This document shows, piece by piece, positions 20,369 to 29,737 of a stretch of DNA of 58,728 nucleotides. Both the position numbers and the translations under genes were made by a program. The DNA comes from Ornatilinea sp. Lineage in GTDB: Bacteria; Chloroflexota; Anaerolineae; Anaerolineales; Anaerolineaceae. Within the stretch, counting starts at the first letter, position 1; every line of letters begins with the position of its first letter. The stretch lies in assembly GCA_018433975.1 (NCBI GenBank), contig JAHDQE010000060.1, positions 1-58,728 of the forward strand, given 5' to 3'. Below the pieces are notes generated by a model. The model was not told where the DNA came from. It was given only the letters and a program-made list of their open reading frames with translations, and did no database searches.

Positions 20369-21564
20369 TAATTAGTTCCTGAAGTTCTACAAATAAAATC
20401 TTCCAAAAGCCCACCTGCAAACCGCCAATCATATCTTTCTTTTCCCGAAACATATCCGGCTTCGCTTAATCCATTCCGAATATCCTTATCCTGAATTAGT
20501 TTAATAACTTGTTCAGCAAATTCACCGGGGGAATCGCCAGTTAGAAAATCTTGTCCCGAAATCAAATCCAATCCTTCAGCGCCTTTTGAAGTCGCAACGA
20601 CCGGGGTATGCAAAGAAAGGGCTTCAAGAATTTTGAGTCGTGTTCCTCCCCCCAAACGGATTGGCACTATACATACCCAACTCTCCGCAACAGCTTTTTG
20701 AATATCTTTCAAATAACCCGTAAAGATAACCCCATCATTTTCCGCGAACTCACTTACATCTACTCCGGAGAGACTGCCCGTAATAAATAATTTCACGTCC
20801 GGTATTTTTTTCTGTATAACAGGAAAAACATCATGAATGAAATATTTCATTGCGTCAAGATTTACGTAAAATGACAAAGCACCATTAAAAATGAGGCTGG
20901 GAAAAACCGTCTTTTTTGTATCTCTATACGCAGCGTTTTCCTCAAAATCTACTGTATTGGGTACCACTTTCACATTTTGGAGTTGGGGCAACGACCTAAC
21001 AACGATTGTTTTTTCTTTCTCAGAGACAACAGTAACGCCCAAAAAATCTTTTGTAGCTGCTTCAATATAACTTATAAGCTTCTTCCAGGCTAATTCACGG
21101 CGGAGCTTCCCCAACGATGTTCTTTCTTTCTCTATTTGTTCGTAAAATGGGGTTAACTCCAATTCTTCTAAAAACTTTGAGGCCCCTTTCAGCTTTTCAA
21201 TATAAGGGAGCATGTCTAATTGGGAAGCTACTACAACCTCGTAACGATTATTATCCAGTGCACTTTCAACACACTTTTGCATCGCTGCATTATGGGTATA
21301 CACCATTGACCTGGGCTTTTTCGAAAAGAATCCTGACAATGCTTTCCAATGATATGGATTGAAATCACGATAATTCATTACCGTCACATTTTGACAATAT
21401 TTTTTTGCAATCAGAATACGATCTGCAGAAATATCTTCGGAAGAAAAGGAAATTAAATCAATTTCATTCTGTTCCGACAAATACCTTAATAGATTCGATA
21501 TTCTGATTTTCGACCCATTGTCGGGCGGAAAAGGATACCAACGAGATAAAAAGAGGATTCTCAA
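20368..21564 (-). CDS. Family 4 glycosyltransferase
   Basis: The 398-residue GT-B protein begins MRILFLSRWYPFPPDNGSKIR at a TTG (21564). No in-frame ATG exists before the upstream stop, and a GGTGAT site lies about six bases before it. The C-terminal domain has LIFNGALSFYVNLDAMKYFI, LFITGSLSG and the donor motif VPIRLGGGTRLKILEALSLHTPVV. It is a paralogue of the GT4s at 12167 and 13430. It overlaps the ligase gene by one base. Confidence 0.87.
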   Translation of the reverse strand: MRILFLSRWYPFPPDNGSKIRISNLLRYLSEQNEIDLISFSSEDISADRILIAKKYCQNVTVMNYRDFNPYHWKALSGFFSKKPRSMVYTHNAAMQKCVESALDNNRYEVVVASQLDMLPYIEKLKGASKFLEELELTPFYEQIEKERTSLGKLRRELAWKKLISYIEAATKDFLGVTVVSEKEKTIVVRSLPQLQNVKVVPNTVDFEENAAYRDTKKTVFPSLIFNGALSFYVNLDAMKYFIHDVFPVIQKKIPDVKLFITGSLSGVDVSEFAENDGVIFTGYLKDIQKAVAESWVCIVPIRLGGGTRLKILEALSLHTPVVATSKGAEGLDLISGQDFLTGDSPGEFAEQVIKLIQDKDIRNGLSEAGYVSGKERYDWRFAGGLLEDFICRTSGTN

Positions 21565-21582
21565 AATCGTATCACCGTAATT

Positions 21583-22512
21583 TCAAGGTAAATCGTAAGC
21601 TTTTCCCCATCTCCCAACAGCGGCATCCATCATAGCTCTTACCATAACATGCCGTATTGGTCTTTTGTTTTTCCATTTTGGCTTGATTGTCCAGCTCAGA
21701 ATAGTCCTTAAATACTCCAAAAAAATCACTTGAACAAACCCAAGAACATTACTTCCTGCAAGTTTCATAAACAACAATCGATTCCGTGTCATGTAATAAT
21801 GTACTAATGGTGATGCAGCACGTTTCTCCGGTGAGACCTTATGCCAGATTTTCGACTCCGGCACCAGAGAAATCAAATTCCCGGCCCGCGAAGCGCGATA
21901 GCACCACTCAACATCTTCATAATACGCAAAGAAACGTTCGTCCAACAAACCAATTTCATCTACCACTGACCTTCGAATCAAAAGGCAACAACCTGTAACA
22001 AAATCTACCTCGTGAGTAGCTGTATTGGGAAGGTCAATTGCCTTCTCCCCAATCATAATCATCCGCGTTTCCCAATGTTTACGATCAATCTCTCCACCCG
22101 CAGACCAAATCCTGTCGGGCAAATCATAGTACAACGTAAGCGAACCAACGACTCCAATGTTTTCATCCGATTCAATAGCATTTACCAGTTTTGTAAGAAA
22201 ATCTGAAGCCACAACTGTATCATTATTTAACAAAAGGTAGTATTCAGCATCAGATCGCTCTCTCACATACGTCAGACCTTTATTGTTTCCCCCCACAAAG
22301 CCAAAATTCTGATCGAGTGCAAGGATTTCTATATCCGGGTATTTTTCTGGGATTACTTGAAGCGATGAGTCAGTGGAGGCATTATCAATCAAGAGAATTT
22401 CGTAATTTGGATAATCAATCGACTGCAAAGATTCCAGACAAGCAAGAGTATCCTCGAGCCCATTCCAATTCAGAATAATAATGGCTACTTTAGGGCCTGC
22501 CTTATTTTCCAT
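21583..22512 (-). CDS. Family 2 glycosyltransferase (rhamnosyltransferase-like)
   Basis: The 309-residue protein has VAIIILNWNGLEDTLACLES, ILLIDNASTDSS and the donor motif LLLNNDTVVASDFL (about 92-105), then EDVEWCYRASRAG, the same pattern as the GT2 at 14714. The basic C-terminus may contact the membrane. It most likely adds one residue of the repeating unit at the cytoplasmic face. It is 18 bases upstream of a GT4 gene. Confidence 0.87.
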   Translation of the reverse strand: MENKAGPKVAIIILNWNGLEDTLACLESLQSIDYPNYEILLIDNASTDSSLQVIPEKYPDIEILALDQNFGFVGGNNKGLTYVRERSDAEYYLLLNNDTVVASDFLTKLVNAIESDENIGVVGSLTLYYDLPDRIWSAGGEIDRKHWETRMIMIGEKAIDLPNTATHEVDFVTGCCLLIRRSVVDEIGLLDERFFAYYEDVEWCYRASRAGNLISLVPESKIWHKVSPEKRAASPLVHYYMTRNRLLFMKLAGSNVLGFVQVIFLEYLRTILSWTIKPKWKNKRPIRHVMVRAMMDAAVGRWGKAYDLP

Positions 22513-22587
22513 GTTTAAAATTTTCCAAATGACAGTTTTTCGTAAACCGGCTCACCCTTTTTTCTATCAACGAATCCAGATAATAAA

Positions 22588-25320
22588 TCATTTTAATTTT
22601 CTGGAAACGAATAAGAATCCGACCACAATCAAGACTGCTGCAAGGACACCTACCCCCGTTCCCAACAAAATTCTCTGCATACTACTACTTGCGGCAGCAA
22701 CCGGTGCATCACCCTCAAAAGAAATAGTAGGAGTTACAGTAATTTCAACTGTTCTAACAACATCTTCCCCAATTCCATTCTCAGCCCCACTTATTTGCTC
22801 TGTAGATACAGGTGATATTGTTTCAGTCGGTTGAACTTGTATTTCATCGCTCTCGTTTGAGATGTAGGTTGTAAAATACATTCCATCGCTTATACTTTCA
22901 TCCAACTCCGACATCATTTGTCCGGTAAAAACTGCCGCTAGTTTATTGTCAGGCAAAACAGTTAGAAGGATTTCATCCACATTTACCCTTGGATCAATAC
23001 CCAGATCATATTTTTCAGCAACATACCATTGTCCATCTTGAAGTACCCAGTGTTGCAAAATTCCTTTTCGGGTACCTTCCGTTCTCATTTGAATAAGGTG
23101 TACCACTCCAAAAGAGTCAATTGCAAACCCGGTTGGGAAAGATTTGTCGACCACCTCTTGAATGGAACTTGTCTTATTCCATGAAGTTCCATTGTCATGC
23201 GAAACATCTAAATAATAATTATTGATCTCACCATTTTTTTCCAGCCAAAGACAATTAACTGCATTTTGTGCAGTGATCATTCCCCACCATTCCACCGGAT
23301 TAGCAGAAACTAAAATAGGTTTCTCCCAGTTTTGCCCTTCATCCCCAGATTTGATAAAGTAAAGCTCTTTTTTATCTTCATCCAGAGGAAGTAAACGTCT
23401 TGCAAACATTATGAAAACATCGTTATTCCCAGAGATTGCAATCCGAGGCTCTTCAACGCGAAGCCATCCCTGTGCCACACCATCATATACAAGGATAGGA
23501 TCTTTCCAGGTCTCACCACTATCCTCAGAAGTCGTTAAATAAATCCCCCTGAATTCATTAATTGGAATTGCAAACGCTAAATATATTTTTCCATCATCTC
23601 CAATTGCGATATCAGGGGACATACTGAGTGGACCAGAGGAAGGAATAGAAACCGGTTTGCTCCATTCCCTAGAAGTTAGTGCTTCCAACTTATTCGCTGA
23701 ACTGACATAAATCACACCCGAATCATTATCTGCCCAGGCCAATATCAATTTTTGATGATCATCTATTGCTGCTTTAATGGGCGAGATATCTCCAGAGGTT
23801 GAAATTATTACATCTACCGGGTCAGACCATGTTTGACCATCCCACCGCGAATAAAATATTTTCCGGTCAGAAGAATCATCTCCAACACTGACCTTAGTTG
23901 ACCAAAATACATGCATCCACCCCTCTTCATCACTTACAATGGAATACGAAGAAACAGAAGAAGCGGTTTGCATAACACTTTCAAAATTAGTCCACTTATT
24001 TCCATCCGGGAACCATGCTTTTTCCGAACCCAAAGAACGGCTCGTCACCCACACATCTGCCCCCCCACCTCCCAGAGGATTACTTCTACCCATTACATAG
24101 ATCAGGTTTTCCGGTGTAATTACAAATTGAGGGTCTTCTAAGGCCAGCAAATTTAATGTTTCCGGATCAACATATTCAGATAATTCAACCTGAAGCTCTG
24201 GTTTACTCCACTCTTCCCCATTCCAAACAGACATATAGATTTGAGAGTTAAGAATAGAGCTCAAGACAATCGAACTGTTTTGTCCCATTAGGATGGTATT
24301 TCTATCAGGGCAATCTTTTAACTCCATTAACATAGAACGTCGTTCACCCCAACTTTTTCCCGCATCATTTGAGGATTGGTAGTATTGAACACATCCCCCG
24401 CCTGGTTGGGATAACTGCCACAAATAAACAACCTGATCACCTTTTGAAGCCACCATTCCATTAATAGGCTGTACTGCTGTTGAGCTCACATTGGGCCCTT
24501 CAATTTCAAACGCTTCTCCCCATGCGCCCTCTTCAAAATTTATCCCGTAAATTCTATTAAGCGCTCGGTTATCCCAAACAACATAAAGTTTTACCGAACC
24601 GTCCTCCATTGTCGCGGTAGAAATATCAACACTCGACGAAAGCTCATTGATAGAGCGTAAATAAAGAGATTCATACAGCAGTACCGTGCGCTCCCAATAT
24701 CCCCCGTTAACCAGTTTACGATAATAAACACCCGATTTTTCAAAAACTGATTTTGAGCTCTTCACATAGACAAGATGCACATCGCCTTCCGAATCAATTT
24801 CTGCATCCATATCCGCGACCGCTTCAGAAATCGCTTGAGGGGGAAGCCATGACGCGTAATTACCAAATGACTTCTCCTGTACGTAGCTATGATAGAGAAC
24901 ATTCCTTTTATCAATCCATATTGCATGCACCCGACCATTCTTGTCAGAAATAAATACGGGGGGTTTGTTGTATAAAGTTGTCTCACCATCAGTTGTTGTT
25001 GTATCTACTGAGGTCTTGAAAGGGAAATTCGCGGCTTTTTCATCACTCCAGCTTCCATCCTCGAACTTTCGATAAAGATAGCCTCGATAAACATCCTCCC
25101 AGAAAACATGGAGGACATTATTTGAATCTAACACCATTCCGGGTCGTGATGATCCACTGGATTGAGAAAGGTTTAGCGGTTGGCTCCAGGTTAAATCATC
25201 TATATCTTCAGTTTGTGCCACGACATTAATGAAACTACTTGCCAACAAGCTTAAAACAAGAAGTAACAATAAACATCGCAACGTAATAACATTAAATTTA
25301 TACTTTTTAAGAAGACTCAT
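22588..25320 (-). CDS. Large exported Asp-box (sialidase-fold) protein with C-terminal anchor
   Basis: Start chosen at the ATG at 25320, preceded by a GGGAG site; a GTG ten codons upstream lacks such a site. The 910-residue product has a signal sequence (hydrophobic about 15-35, ending VVAQ), followed by two propeller-sized blocks with Asp-box motifs SNDAGKSW, SEDSGETW, SGDEGQNW and SHDNGTSW. A Thr/Glu-rich stretch leads to a C-terminal span with a basic stop (LGTGVGVLAAVLIVVGFLF, then VSRKLK). It looks like a doubled version of the protein at 15672. Expected at the cell surface; substrate unknown, and true sialidase activity is not supported by visible catalytic residues. Confidence 0.82.
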   Translation of the reverse strand: MSLLKKYKFNVITLRCLLLLLVLSLLASSFINVVAQTEDIDDLTWSQPLNLSQSSGSSRPGMVLDSNNVLHVFWEDVYRGYLYRKFEDGSWSDEKAANFPFKTSVDTTTTDGETTLYNKPPVFISDKNGRVHAIWIDKRNVLYHSYVQEKSFGNYASWLPPQAISEAVADMDAEIDSEGDVHLVYVKSSKSVFEKSGVYYRKLVNGGYWERTVLLYESLYLRSINELSSSVDISTATMEDGSVKLYVVWDNRALNRIYGINFEEGAWGEAFEIEGPNVSSTAVQPINGMVASKGDQVVYLWQLSQPGGGCVQYYQSSNDAGKSWGERRSMLMELKDCPDRNTILMGQNSSIVLSSILNSQIYMSVWNGEEWSKPELQVELSEYVDPETLNLLALEDPQFVITPENLIYVMGRSNPLGGGGADVWVTSRSLGSEKAWFPDGNKWTNFESVMQTASSVSSYSIVSDEEGWMHVFWSTKVSVGDDSSDRKIFYSRWDGQTWSDPVDVIISTSGDISPIKAAIDDHQKLILAWADNDSGVIYVSSANKLEALTSREWSKPVSIPSSGPLSMSPDIAIGDDGKIYLAFAIPINEFRGIYLTTSEDSGETWKDPILVYDGVAQGWLRVEEPRIAISGNNDVFIMFARRLLPLDEDKKELYFIKSGDEGQNWEKPILVSANPVEWWGMITAQNAVNCLWLEKNGEINNYYLDVSHDNGTSWNKTSSIQEVVDKSFPTGFAIDSFGVVHLIQMRTEGTRKGILQHWVLQDGQWYVAEKYDLGIDPRVNVDEILLTVLPDNKLAAVFTGQMMSELDESISDGMYFTTYISNESDEIQVQPTETISPVSTEQISGAENGIGEDVVRTVEITVTPTISFEGDAPVAAASSSMQRILLGTGVGVLAAVLIVVGFLFVSRKLK

Positions 25321-25356
25321 CAAAATTCTCCCTGAGCAAAACCCTTTCACAGCTTG

Positions 25357-27015
25357 TTATTCGATGTTTATTCCCGAATCGGTTGAAGCCCACGCAACAT
25401 GCTGCAAGCCAACACTTAAGGCTGATTTCATCGTAGCAAAGTCTGTAAAAAGCATTTTCAGATAAGTAAACATTGGGCCAGGTCTAAACGCCCACTCACG
25501 AAACGCTTTTTTCTGCCAATACAAAAGCCGTTCTGCTGAGAGCTGCGGATAATCCAACACCGTTCCTTTATCCATATCAACCTGTTCCCAACGAGTTCCT
25601 TTTCTAAACCATCCGTTTTTAACGACTTCAAAGAAAAACGGTGTTCCGGGATACGGGGCCGCCACATGGAACAAAGCAATATCCAATGGCAATTTCTTCG
25701 CGAAATCAATCGTTTGCCGAATCGTTTCTTCAGTCTCTCCTGGCAACCCAATAATGAAATAACCCCAATTCATTATGCCGGCATTCTTTGCCCATCGCAA
25801 CGCTCTTTCTACCTTATCAGGGTAAGCGCCTTTCCGGGCATGACGCAATATTTGCTCATTACCACTCTCGATTCCCCATGAAATCAACCTGTTCCCGGCT
25901 TTCGCCATCAGATTTAACATCTCTTCATCAACAAAGTCAACGCGGCTGTTACATGTCCACTTTATATTGATCTCTTCATCAATCATCCGTTGGCATAACT
26001 CCATCACCTGGTCTCGATGAACAGTGAAAAGATCCGCATACATGTGGATATTATTAATGCCAAGCTTTTTCAATTTCCACATTTCTTCCATGAGAAGTTT
26101 AGGAGAACGAATCCGTAAACCATATTGATAACTCACATGTTTGATACAGTAAGTACAACCTGCCGGACAACCTCTACTGGTAACGATAAATGTAAAAGGG
26201 CCCTTAATTAATGGCATTCTATATTTCATTAATGGCAGATCTTCGTGCATCGGAATGGGTAAATCATCCAGGTCTGCAATAAATGGTCGGGGCATATTTA
26301 ATACAATCTCACCATTCCTCCGCCACCCCAATCCCTTTATTTTGCCCAGATCAACTTTTCCATCTTCAGAAAATGCCAGTTCATAATGCGGATCTTTGTC
26401 AAACATTTTTTGAATTTCAGGGGAACGCTGGTCAACCTTTCTCTCAAGATGATCTAGTAAATCACGAATGGTTAAATCAGGCTCACCAATCAATACAAAG
26501 TCCAATGCCGGATAAGAAATTAGGGTTTCTCGTGGAATAGGTGTTACATGAGTACCAAAAGCAATTGTTTTTGCACCACGTGCTTTCGCCAAAAAACAAC
26601 CATACATATCATTTTCAAGCGTTGGAGCCGTAACCTGGGTCATGTAATAATAAGGCTTATACTGATCCAGTAATTCCGCAAATTCTTTCCATCCAATCCT
26701 TTCCGCATTGGCATCAATAATTTTTACCTTATGGGTTGGGGAAAGGATAGCTGCCATTTGAGCCAATGACACCTGTGGCCACACCATGTTTTCTCTTGTT
26801 CGCCGGCCAACTCGGTGTTGAGTTCTAATCCACAGACCGCCATCGGGAGTAGGCGGATTAACCAATAAAATATCAACGGTCTCTTCTGTACGAGGAATAC
26901 TCAGCAGACTTTCCTTAACAATATCATCCGCATTGGGAAAATTTGGTCCTTTAAGCACAGGGATTCTGCGATCCCCTAAATTATCTAAAACCCGATCACT
27001 TCGATTGTTTGCCAT
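25357..27015 (-). CDS. B12-binding-domain radical SAM protein
   Basis: The 552-residue protein has an N-terminal cobalamin-binding-type domain (about 45-190, starting DILLVNPPTP and including DANAERIGWKEF and LIGEPDLTI), then a radical SAM barrel with the iron-sulfur motif CPAGCTYC (Cys 283, 287, 290). Further features include SWGIESGNEQILRHARKG and YFIIGLPGETEETI, which are typical of class B radical SAM methylases. Such enzymes methylate unactivated carbon or remodel sugars and lipids. Here it lies inside a glycan locus, between a GT2 and an Asp-box protein, so it could modify a sugar, the lipid carrier or a surface lipid. The reaction is not known. Confidence 0.85.
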   Translation of the reverse strand: MANNRSDRVLDNLGDRRIPVLKGPNFPNADDIVKESLLSIPRTEETVDILLVNPPTPDGGLWIRTQHRVGRRTRENMVWPQVSLAQMAAILSPTHKVKIIDANAERIGWKEFAELLDQYKPYYYMTQVTAPTLENDMYGCFLAKARGAKTIAFGTHVTPIPRETLISYPALDFVLIGEPDLTIRDLLDHLERKVDQRSPEIQKMFDKDPHYELAFSEDGKVDLGKIKGLGWRRNGEIVLNMPRPFIADLDDLPIPMHEDLPLMKYRMPLIKGPFTFIVTSRGCPAGCTYCIKHVSYQYGLRIRSPKLLMEEMWKLKKLGINNIHMYADLFTVHRDQVMELCQRMIDEEINIKWTCNSRVDFVDEEMLNLMAKAGNRLISWGIESGNEQILRHARKGAYPDKVERALRWAKNAGIMNWGYFIIGLPGETEETIRQTIDFAKKLPLDIALFHVAAPYPGTPFFFEVVKNGWFRKGTRWEQVDMDKGTVLDYPQLSAERLLYWQKKAFREWAFRPGPMFTYLKMLFTDFATMKSALSVGLQHVAWASTDSGINIE

Positions 27016-27071
27016 GATAATTTCTCCTTGTTACATACCCGGTAAGAAAGTTGAGTCAGTAAAAATCGGAA

Positions 27072-28241
27072 TCAACACTCAAAACGTGCACTCAGTTCTT
27101 CTAACACTTGAATCAAAAACCAGAAAATCACAAGCTGCGTACCAACCATAATAATCATCGCGCTGTTCAATAAATAAAACCAGAGTCTGGTAATTTCCCA
27201 TCCTGAAATACCCAAACCAATACTAACCAGCCCAACCACTAAACCAATTACCATCAGGACAAATCCCATCCAGCCAAATTGCTTTTCCAGTGGAGCTCTA
27301 AAAATTGGCTTTCCAAATAACCCTTGTCTGATTGGACGCTTATAAAAAAGGGTGACTAAATAATTAAAAGCAACTCCCAAAGCAAAAATACTCACCCCTA
27401 CAACACCTGATACGGAGCCCAAGAAAAGTGCAGCAACGCCCCAGGGCCCCAGGTCGGTTACACCCGTTAACCTGGTTATTAATACCCCCAGCCCAACCAA
27501 CAGCATAAGTATAATGCCGAACAATCCGATCATTCCAAATATTCTTACCGGATTATATGTAAGCACCGTCCACGTGATAGATCGTAAATAAACCGAGCCG
27601 TCTCTCAAAGCATTCAATTTTGAACGCCCCACTCTCTCGCTGTACGGGATCGGAATTTCTATCATCTTTAAATTTTCATGAAGGGCTCTCGTGCTCATAA
27701 TGGGAGTAAGATTCAATCCATCTGGCAAAGGGTATACTTTCTCCAGAATTTCTTTCTTAAATACTCTCATTCCACTCGCGCTATCCGTAATTTTTTGCCG
27801 TCCAAGCAAGCTAATCATCCCCGCAAAAAACATGTTCCCAAGCCTGCGAACTAATGGCATCTCACTTTTTTCTCCGGCCATTCGGGAACCGATCACTAAA
27901 TCAAAACCTTCTAAGGCCTTTTGACAAAGCGCCGGGAAATACTCAGGAGGATACGTTCCATCAGCATCGAGAAATCCGATCAAATCCCCTTTTGCTGCTG
28001 CAAATCCGGTTTTCAAGGCAGCTCCATACCCTTTGTTTTGGGGGTGCTGGATAACCTTGAGCCCTTCTATGCCCGAAGCAATTTGCGCAGTTTGGTCCTT
28101 GGAACCATCATCCACGACTAATAACTCAAGATCAATACCTTCTTTCATCAATTCATCTTTTACACTCAAGACTCTTTTACAAATTGATGCAATTCCATTT
28201 TCTTCGTTGTAGGCCGGGATAACAACCGTGAACAGTGTCAT
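27072..28241 (-). CDS. Family 2 glycosyltransferase, dolichyl-phosphate-mannose-synthase-like, with C-terminal membrane domain
   Basis: The 389-residue protein begins with a DPM1/Ppm1-type GT2 domain ([34 protein letters not shown]; donor motif [13 protein letters not shown] near 92-104) followed by four hydrophobic spans (about 230-380). These enzymes put mannose, glucose or a similar sugar on undecaprenyl phosphate, producing a donor for GT-C enzymes such as the one at 17232. Its start overlaps the stop of the acyltransferase gene by four bases (ATGA), indicating coupling. Confidence 0.87.
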   Translation of the reverse strand: MTLFTVVIPAYNEENGIASICKRVLSVKDELMKEGIDLELLVVDDGSKDQTAQIASGIEGLKVIQHPQNKGYGAALKTGFAAAKGDLIGFLDADGTYPPEYFPALCQKALEGFDLVIGSRMAGEKSEMPLVRRLGNMFFAGMISLLGRQKITDSASGMRVFKKEILEKVYPLPDGLNLTPIMSTRALHENLKMIEIPIPYSERVGRSKLNALRDGSVYLRSITWTVLTYNPVRIFGMIGLFGIILMLLVGLGVLITRLTGVTDLGPWGVAALFLGSVSGVVGVSIFALGVAFNYLVTLFYKRPIRQGLFGKPIFRAPLEKQFGWMGFVLMVIGLVVGLVSIGLGISGWEITRLWFYLLNSAMIIMVGTQLVIFWFLIQVLEELSARFEC

Positions 28242-29056
28242 AATTCCAACTCCCCAGTACTAAAATATATAGGTTTTTTAAATTCGGAAGGCACTTTCTC
28301 TCCAACCATCCGTAATACTCTTGCCGGGATGCCGCCGACCACAGAATGAGCAGGGACATCTTTTGTTACAACAGCCCCAGCAGCCACCACAGAGCCTTTC
28401 CCAATTCGAACGCCATCTGTAATAATCGCACCGGAACCAATCCAAACATCATCCTCAATAACGATTCCTTCAGCTGTAATTCCTTGATGAATAAACGGTA
28501 TTTCAGGATCATCAAACACATGATTAACAGCTATGATTTGTGTATATGGAGATGTGTAAACACGGTCCCCAATTACTACCCCACCCTGACCTCTGATAAT
28601 AGAATATTCTCCGACCAAACTATCTCGTCCAATTTTTATTCCTGAATGTGGTAATTTTCTGAAATTGTAAACGTGCAAAACAGAACCATTCATCACAATC
28701 GTATTCTCTCCAATTTCAATGCCGTTGGGTGAAGCATGGAGATAAACATTTTGGTCCAGGTAAACACCGTTTTCAAGACGAATATAGTTCGCATACCGGA
28801 GGCGAACGCCATTTTCTATTGCTGTCCATCCTCTCATTTGAAGTATGAGTCGATAAAAAATCGCTCGAATCCCAATACCTACAATAGATGGGATCCAACC
28901 AAACAGAAAATATAAAGTTTGTTCAATAATATAACGGAAAATGCCCTCAGCTTGTCGGCCAAGGTATAGGTTTACACCACTCAGAACAGAAGCTGTTTTT
29001 GAGTTCATTTCCCTGGCACGCTCCGCCCTTCCGACATCGTCTGACTTAGAAGACAT
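28238..29056 (-). CDS. Left-handed beta-helix acyltransferase (hexapeptide repeat)
   Basis: The start is set at the ATG at 29056, with an AAGGAA site; a TTG seven codons upstream is less likely. The 272-residue product has hexapeptide repeats from about residue 85 to 245 ([54 protein letters not shown]), a typical LbetaH acetyl- or acyltransferase signature with the catalytic-type His in VNHVFDD. It probably acetylates a sugar of the exported glycan. Its first 60 residues are specific to this protein. It is the first gene after a divergent intergenic region with an inverted repeat. Confidence 0.85.
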   Translation of the reverse strand: MSSKSDDVGRAERAREMNSKTASVLSGVNLYLGRQAEGIFRYIIEQTLYFLFGWIPSIVGIGIRAIFYRLILQMRGWTAIENGVRLRYANYIRLENGVYLDQNVYLHASPNGIEIGENTIVMNGSVLHVYNFRKLPHSGIKIGRDSLVGEYSIIRGQGGVVIGDRVYTSPYTQIIAVNHVFDDPEIPFIHQGITAEGIVIEDDVWIGSGAIITDGVRIGKGSVVAAGAVVTKDVPAHSVVGGIPARVLRMVGEKVPSEFKKPIYFSTGELEL

Positions 29057-29073
29057 TATGTTCCTTTTGACGA

Positions 29074-29105
29074 CCAACCCAGGATATTAATAAAATCCGG
29101 GTTGG
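29074..29105. repeat. Inverted repeat in divergent acyltransferase/gmhB intergenic region
   Basis: CCAACCCAGGAT is followed after nine A/T bases by ATCCGGGTTGG: an 11-bp arm pair with one unpaired base. It lies 18 bases upstream of the acyltransferase start and about 60 bases upstream of the gmhB-like start. It could be a binding site for a dimeric regulator acting on both genes or a leader hairpin in the minus-strand mRNA. If the minus-strand genes are read through from the response-regulator promoter, it would lie inside that transcript. Confidence 0.55.
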
Positions 29106-29164
29106 CCCCATGTGGTTTATAATAAACTTTCCTAAATAAACTCGACCTTATTAATCAAACAAGT

Positions 29165-29737
29165 ATGAAACCAGCAATTTTTTTAGATAGAGATGGCGTA
29201 ATCATCGAAAACCAAGCAAATTATGTCCGTGAATGGAACGATGTATCCATCTATCCTCAAGCTTTAAGTGCTTTAAAAATCCTATCCAGGTCAAATCTAC
29301 CAGTTTTCATCATTACTAACCAATCCGCAATCGGACGGGGAATAATTTCTTTAGAAACGGCCCGGGCAATCAACCATCGTCTTTTGAAAATAATTCATTC
29401 AGCGGGTGGTCGCATCGATGATGTTTTTTTATGCCCTCATTCTCCTGATAATCATTGCAACTGTCGAAAACCTCAACCAGGTTTGCTGTTCAATGCTGCA
29501 AAAAAGTACCAGATCGATCTTCAACATTCTTTTCTTATTGGCGACGCATTGACCGATATTAAGGCCGGACAATCTGCCGGGATCACAAAGTTAAGCATCG
29601 TTTTAACCGGCAGGGGGAAGCTCCAAGTCAACCTCCCCGAAACAGAATATTTAAAACCATTTTATATCTTTAAAGACCTCTTGACCGCCATTACTTTCTT
29701 CGCTTCCAAAAATCTGATTCCTATCTACGATAGTTAA
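29165..29737 (+). CDS. gmhB: D-glycero-D-manno-heptose 1,7-bisphosphate phosphatase-like HAD protein
   Basis: The 190-residue protein has the HAD nucleophile motif FLDRDGVI (about residues 5-12), the middle motif [12 protein letters not shown] and the zinc-site pattern [17 protein letters not shown] (about 97-113) of GmhB, plus the late acidic motif [12 protein letters not shown]. The length and zinc loop match the histidinol/heptose-bisphosphate phosphatase family. It should remove the 7- or 1-phosphate during NDP-heptose synthesis. It is the only plus-strand gene in the glycan locus and its 3' end overlaps the 3' end of the GHMP kinase by 17 bases. Confidence 0.85.
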   Translation: MKPAIFLDRDGVIIENQANYVREWNDVSIYPQALSALKILSRSNLPVFIITNQSAIGRGIISLETARAINHRLLKIIHSAGGRIDDVFLCPHSPDNHCNCRKPQPGLLFNAAKKYQIDLQHSFLIGDALTDIKAGQSAGITKLSIVLTGRGKLQVNLPETEYLKPFYIFKDLLTAITFFASKNLIPIYDS

